A DNA stretch of 9,906 nt, from assembly GCA_938048925.1 (NCBI GenBank), contig CALITV010000073.1, positions 1 to 9,906 of the forward strand, read 5' to 3'. A program made the translations under genes and the position numbers. This DNA is from an uncultured bacterium. Its GTDB lineage: Bacteria; UBP6; UBA1177; JAKLFG01. Below are positions 6,682 to 9,906 of the stretch, in pieces. The number at the start of each line of letters is the position of its first letter. Within the stretch, counting starts at the first letter, position 1. A model generated the notes under the pieces. That model made no database searches. It saw only the letters and a program-made list of their open reading frames with translations, and was not told the origin of the DNA.

Positions 6682-8766
6682 TCAACTCGCATCATCCTGA
6701 GTGCAGAAATACTCGATGGTCTTCTGGGCACAGGTGGGGCAGTAGCCGAGTTTACCGGTCATCGTCGCGATCATGCGATTGTAGAGTTTTTGGTTCTCTT
6801 CGTTGGTGCGGTTGGCGAGCGCACCGACGAGCGACCCGGCTCCGGCGATGTCGGACTTGAGCCGCACATCGGTTACCGCCTTCACGAGGTCGTTGTTGTC
6901 CATGAAGTTGTAGTTGGGGTCCTTGATGATCTTTTGGCCGTAGATCTTTGCGATGGTGGTGCGATAAGACTGTTTCTGCTCCTTGGTCTTGAGTCCCATC
7001 CGCTCTTCGACGCTGTTGATGAAGGTTTCATCTATTTTGAGTGATACGAGTTTGCCGGTTTGCGGGTCGCGATAGGTCCACAGTTTATCGGGGCCGAGAT
7101 TTTTCGCATCGATACCGATGATCATGTTGACATAGTTCATGACATCGCGCTCGACCGCGTTCGGCTCGTCCATGTAGGCGTTGAAAACGGCGGTCATCAC
7201 CTGTTCGCGATAGAGACTGCGCGCGATTTTGAGGTCTTCGAAGTACTTCGTCCGATCGTTGGCGTCCTGCACATAGTCGAGGATGACGCTTTCGAGCGCC
7301 TTGAAGGCGTCGCCGGCATACATGCACCGGCCCTCCTGCGTTTCAGAGCGCTCGAGAAGCACCTGTATCGCACGGCCGAGATTGCGGTGTCCCAAGCCTT
7401 TTTGCCCGAAGCGCTTGGTGATATCGGGGTCGGTGTTGAGTTCGGCGATCACCTCGGCAAGCGTCTTGAGGGATTTTTCGCCCGCCACCTCGCCGGCGGC
7501 GAGTTTCATCATCTCGACCGGTGTCAGTTTGTCGGAGCGCGGCATGCGCGAGAGAATGACCGATGCCGACAGCGTGTAGTTGAGGTTCGGATCGATGTGG
7601 AGCTCCTGACCGGTGAAGGTGGTCTTCTCGATGCTGCCGATAGCAAACGAGGAGAGTTCCTTCTGCAATTTGAAGTTGGTGTTGTGCGACATGTAGCAGA
7701 GACGGCAACGGTCCACGATGGGTGCCTGCTCTTTCTCTTCGAGAAAACGGGCGAACTCGGCGTTGTTCGAGGTCGCGATGATGAGCGTATCCAGCGGCCA
7801 CTTGAATCCTTCGATGTCTATGGTGCGGTTCTGAATCACGCCGAGGTATATCTGCACAAGATCGCGCTTGTTTTTGAATATCTCATCAGCAAAGTGGATG
7901 CCGCCGCCTGCTACCCGCGCCAACGCACCGCGCCGCAAATCGAACCGGTAGGGATTGTCGGGATTGGCAAGGTGAAGGAGCCGGGTTATCGCCTCTTCAC
8001 CGAGGAGGTCAACCGCCGATGAGGTGATTTTGTCTTTCGCGGCATATTTCCCGGTGATGACGCCGCGCGACTCGCTCACCGGCACCGGCACAACCTCAAC
8101 GAAAGAAAGCATCCGGTCAAGATCGCCGTCACAGTATTCGCGAATCTGATTCCAAACATAGTAACTACAGGCGCCGAGCGGTCGGTAGTTCTTCCAGAAG
8201 GTTGCTATCTGTTTATCGTTTGCCCCCTGCCGGGCAAGGAAGTCCTGATTCTTCTCCTTTTCTTCGAAGAGATTCATGAGGAGGATCATCGGGTCCTCGA
8301 AGGTCTGCGACTCGATGCGCTCGATTTTGCCGTACCCTCCTATTTTGTCGAGACCGACAAAGCGAAAGGTGTAACGCCGATTCTCCGGATTCATGAGAAA
8401 CTGACGGTAGAGCCCCGAAAGGTAATCTACGAAGAAGGTCTTACCGTTGCCCGGCTCGCCAATGAGGACGAAGGCCATCTCGGCCGACGAACCCCCTTCA
8501 GCGGCGTCCTTTACGAACGAAACGAAGGAATTTATCTCGTCGAACATCCCGATGATGTGCTTTTTCCCTTCGCGAAAGACCTTGAAATCATAGGTGGGAC
8601 GGCCATTGACCGTCACCTTCTCTATCTTCGCGGAATCGCCGAGGATCATGCGGGACACCGACTGAAAGACATTCTCGAACCGCCGATCACCGGCAAGGAC
8701 CGCGCTGAGGTGTTGCAAGAGAGGGGCGTTCGAGGAAGTCGTGTTCATTTCTTTTCTCTTGGCCAT
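6682..8766 (-). CDS. prkA: PrkA-family AAA+ serine protein kinase (YeaG-like), divergent
   Basis: 694 residues from ATG 8766, which has GGAGGA 8 bases upstream. The frame opens earlier, at ATG 8817, but that codon has no ribosome site and overlaps a predicted -10 box. N-terminal AAA+ module: Walker A GEPGNGKT (103-110), Walker B-like GIHFADEIFKNK (about 289-300) with Asp-Glu, sensor-like IIATSNNAEF (about 330-339). C-terminal region, about 440-694, corresponds to the PrkA kinase part and ends with GYCPTCAQKTIEYFC (about 674-688), a CxxC plus a third Cys. PrkA proteins phosphorylate proteins on serine (some studies also report protease activity) and act in stress and stationary-phase or sporulation control with DUF444 proteins. 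Differences from well-known members: GNGKT rather than a GGGKS-type P-loop, ADE rather than the usual VEMFK-type Walker B, and VDRCRLCYM where most have DRIYVVKVPYCL. First gene of a prkA-yeaH operon. The pairing makes the assignment firm despite the divergence. Confidence 0.9.
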   Translation of the reverse strand: MAKRKEMNTTSSNAPLLQHLSAVLAGDRRFENVFQSVSRMILGDSAKIEKVTVNGRPTYDFKVFREGKKHIIGMFDEINSFVSFVKDAAEGGSSAEMAFVLIGEPGNGKTFFVDYLSGLYRQFLMNPENRRYTFRFVGLDKIGGYGKIERIESQTFEDPMILLMNLFEEKEKNQDFLARQGANDKQIATFWKNYRPLGACSYYVWNQIREYCDGDLDRMLSFVEVVPVPVSESRGVITGKYAAKDKITSSAVDLLGEEAITRLLHLANPDNPYRFDLRRGALARVAGGGIHFADEIFKNKRDLVQIYLGVIQNRTIDIEGFKWPLDTLIIATSNNAEFARFLEEKEQAPIVDRCRLCYMSHNTNFKLQKELSSFAIGSIEKTTFTGQELHIDPNLNYTLSASVILSRMPRSDKLTPVEMMKLAAGEVAGEKSLKTLAEVIAELNTDPDITKRFGQKGLGHRNLGRAIQVLLERSETQEGRCMYAGDAFKALESVILDYVQDANDRTKYFEDLKIARSLYREQVMTAVFNAYMDEPNAVERDVMNYVNMIIGIDAKNLGPDKLWTYRDPQTGKLVSLKIDETFINSVEERMGLKTKEQKQSYRTTIAKIYGQKIIKDPNYNFMDNNDLVKAVTDVRLKSDIAGAGSLVGALANRTNEENQKLYNRMIATMTGKLGYCPTCAQKTIEYFCTQDDAS

Positions 8767-8773
8767 GGGCTTT

Positions 8774-8779
8774 TCCTCC
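8774..8779 (-). promoter_or_regulatory. Strong ribosome binding site that sets the prkA start
   Basis: On the minus strand GGAGGA precedes ATG 8766 by about 7-8 bases. The alternatives are worse: ATG 8817 has no purine-rich site, and ATG 8748 has only a weak AGAAAAGAA stretch. This favours the 694-residue protein. Confidence 0.7.
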
Positions 8780-8815
8780 GTGCTCGTGTCGAAATCTTTC
8801 TGTTGCGACGAAACC

Positions 8816-8844
8816 ATCGTAAAGATTCGTCAGGATGAAGTCAA
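8816..8844 (-). promoter_or_regulatory. Probable sigma-70 promoter of the prkA-yeaH operon
   Basis: Minus strand TTGACT (8839-8844; 5 of 6 to TTGACA), 17-base spacer, TACGAT (8816-8821; 4 of 6). Predicted start near 8809 gives a leader of about 43 bases to ATG 8766. It lies back to back with the lipoprotein promoter; the two -35 boxes are 31 bases apart. Confidence 0.5.
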
Positions 8845-8875
8845 GAAGAATAGAAGCGAGTCGCGCGTGCGATAA

Positions 8876-8904
8876 TTGCTTTTCCTGATCAATGTGACTA
8901 AAAT
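8876..8904 (+). promoter_or_regulatory. Probable sigma-70 promoter of the lipoprotein gene
   Basis: Plus strand TTGCTT (8876-8881), 17-base spacer, TAAAAT (8899-8904; 5 of 6 to TATAAT). Predicted start near 8911 gives a leader of about 32 bases, with GAGGAGG just before ATG 8943. Divergent from the prkA promoter in a 176-base intergenic region, which holds nothing else I can recognise. Confidence 0.55.
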
Positions 8905-8942
8905 AACGCTGATAACCGAATCCTTGTTTTGAGGAGGCGACA

Positions 8943-9906
8943 ATGAACTTCGGGCGTATGGTGTTTTTTGTGCTGTCTTTCGTGCTGCTCTTCTCCTGCG
9001 GCAACGGTTCGAAGAAGACAGAAAGTGACCAAACGGTGCTTCCCGACACGGCGGTCACCGACGATGTCGGCACCGACACGACAACGATCTCTGACGAAGC
9101 GGTCACCGACACGACGATCGTTGACGAGACCGTCACCGACACCGAACTACCCGATGAGACGGTCACTGACGATGTTCCCAACGACGGCGAGTTGCTGGAT
9201 AACGAGCCGTACGACGGGGAGGTGCCCGACGACACAGGCCCCTATTTCAACGGCCGGTGGGCGATGCTCAACTTCACCACCTCGAATGTCACAACCACCA
9301 TCCCGCTTCTCGGCGAACAACAGAGTGTTTCGACTACCGCAGCCTACGGGCTTGTCGAAATGAGCGATAACGGTAACGGCACAGTGAGCGCAACGGGAGT
9401 GACTTGCGACATAAAAATAGACAGTGGGTCGAGTTTGATTGAGATCATCATCGGTGACAACTATATCGCCCATCTCAAGCCGACCGACTGGGTGTTCACC
9501 CTTGGAATGGGACGGACTGGAGATACGGTGACGGCAACGGATATTCTCACGCTCAACGGGGTCCAGAATCTCGTAAACCCGATGACCGACCCGCTTCCGA
9601 CCGACAAGACCGACCCCCGCGTCTACGACCAAGATGAAGATGGGCATCCCGGTATGACGGTTGACTGCATCGGCCACATTCCGATGGTCTTCAACGGTCC
9701 CGGAACTATGTACACCATTCAGCGTACTATCGTAGATATGTTTGGCGAGATGCAGGAAGACGGCGATACGATCGCGGGATCGCTCGTCTGGGAAAGCGAA
9801 CAGGTTGTCCTCGAGGCATCGAACAGCGCGCTCATGAGCGAGAAGACCATAGAACCGGATCTGGGGCAAAGTTGGTTTATGATGGTGCGCATTCCCCCCG
9901 AATGGA
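8943..9906 (+). CDS. Secreted lipoprotein with Asp/Thr/Val repeat linker, partial at 3' end
   Basis: Plus strand from ATG 8943 with a strong GAGGAGG site 5 bases upstream; 321 codons are open to the window edge with no stop. Residues 1-18 are a hydrophobic signal sequence ending in a lipobox, LFSC, so C19 is the predicted lipidated residue (signal peptidase II type). Residues about 26-99 form an acidic low-complexity linker with four [AT]VTD units at 37, 53, 63 and 73, probably a flexible spacer from the membrane. From about 101 a folded domain begins (YFNGRWAMLNF), with cysteines at 155 and 242. YDQDEDGHPGMTV (228-240) is a DxDxDG-type loop of the kind that binds calcium in other secreted proteins. 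No enzyme motif was recognised and the function is unknown. Such TD-rich linkers occur in lipoproteins of several uncultured delta-proteobacteria-like groups, recalled from general knowledge only. The opposite-strand frame at 9147-9869 is a shadow. Confidence 0.87.
   Translation, partial: MNFGRMVFFVLSFVLLFSCGNGSKKTESDQTVLPDTAVTDDVGTDTTTISDEAVTDTTIVDETVTDTELPDETVTDDVPNDGELLDNEPYDGEVPDDTGPYFNGRWAMLNFTTSNVTTTIPLLGEQQSVSTTAAYGLVEMSDNGNGTVSATGVTCDIKIDSGSSLIEIIIGDNYIAHLKPTDWVFTLGMGRTGDTVTATDILTLNGVQNLVNPMTDPLPTDKTDPRVYDQDEDGHPGMTVDCIGHIPMVFNGPGTMYTIQRTIVDMFGEMQEDGDTIAGSLVWESEQVVLEASNSALMSEKTIEPDLGQSWFMMVRIPPEW
9051..9170 (+). repeat. Degenerate coding repeat in the lipoprotein linker
   Basis: Four copies of a 12-base unit close to RCSGTCACYGAC start at 9051, 9099, 9129 and 9159. 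The last three are spaced exactly 30 bases (10 codons) apart and the first gap is 48 bases (16 codons). Each encodes [AT]VTD followed by acidic residues. The in-frame spacing indicates expansion by repeat duplication that kept the reading frame, and such a tract can change length between strains. Confidence 0.75.

Noticed and set aside
5917..7044. 375-codon plus-strand open frame
   Set aside because: It spans the antisense of both yeaH and prkA and crosses their junction; both minus-strand genes are secure family members.
7060..8022. 320-codon plus-strand open frame
   Set aside because: Antisense to prkA; the translation resembles nothing known.
8767..8817. Longer PrkA start at ATG 8817
   Set aside because: It has no ribosome site and overlaps the predicted -10 box, while ATG 8766 has a strong GGAGGA.
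8687..9235. Minus-strand Ser/Val/Thr-repeat protein of 182 codons
   Set aside because: Its repeats are the reverse reading of the lipoprotein linker repeat, and its end overlaps the prkA start region in another frame.
9147..9869. 240-codon minus-strand open frame
   Set aside because: Antisense to the lipoprotein gene, which has a strong ribosome site, signal peptide and lipobox in frame.
1..9906. CRISPR array, insertion sequence, tRNA or defence island
   Set aside because: No spaced direct repeats of array type, no transposase or terminal inverted repeats, and no tRNA-like cloverleaf sequence were seen; the genes are housekeeping or stress types.

Overview
The window carries five genes and reads like chromosome from an uncultured, Gram-negative-type bacterium of fairly high G+C, probably with an anaerobic or stress-adapted lifestyle. 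This is suggested by a diderm-style lipoprotein with an Asp/Thr-rich linker, by an oxygen-sensitive type of Fe-S activase/dehydratase, and by a divergent PrkA-YeaH stress pair. The sequence alone does not fix the taxon. No mobile element, CRISPR array, tRNA or rRNA was seen. Four genes lie on the minus strand and one on the plus strand.

Left to right: (1) 1-971, minus, 3'-truncated by the window edge: a modular RNA-type protein with an N-terminal NYN/LabA-like PIN-fold domain, a short zinc-finger-like segment and a C-terminal cold-shock domain. It has its own promoter, whose spacer contains a 10-bp palindrome. (2) 1077-5276, minus: a 1399-residue fused protein of the acyl-CoA dehydratase activase family. 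It has two complete ASKHA ATPase domains, a DUF2229-type middle and a 2-hydroxyacyl-CoA dehydratase-like C-terminal half. It has a good promoter and a nearby inverted repeat. (3) 5512-6672 and 6682-8766, minus: a two-gene operon, prkA (AAA+ serine protein kinase) followed 9 bases later by yeaH/yhbH (DUF444, von Willebrand A-like). It ends in a small hairpin directly after the yeaH stop. The spoVR gene that often completes this set is not in the window. (4) 8943 to the right edge, plus, 3'-truncated: a secreted lipoprotein with a (x)VTD repeat linker and an Asp-rich, possibly calcium-binding, loop. It is divergent from prkA.

How they fit together: PrkA and the DUF444 protein are a known functional pair in starvation and stress signalling, and here they are clearly co-transcribed. 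The lipoprotein shares a 176-base divergent control region with prkA, so joint control is possible but not shown. The activase is separated from the prkA operon by a hairpin and its own promoter, and appears to be an independent unit. The most unusual points are the divergent PrkA sequence, the stand-alone double-ATPase activase fusion, and the NYN/zinc/cold-shock architecture.
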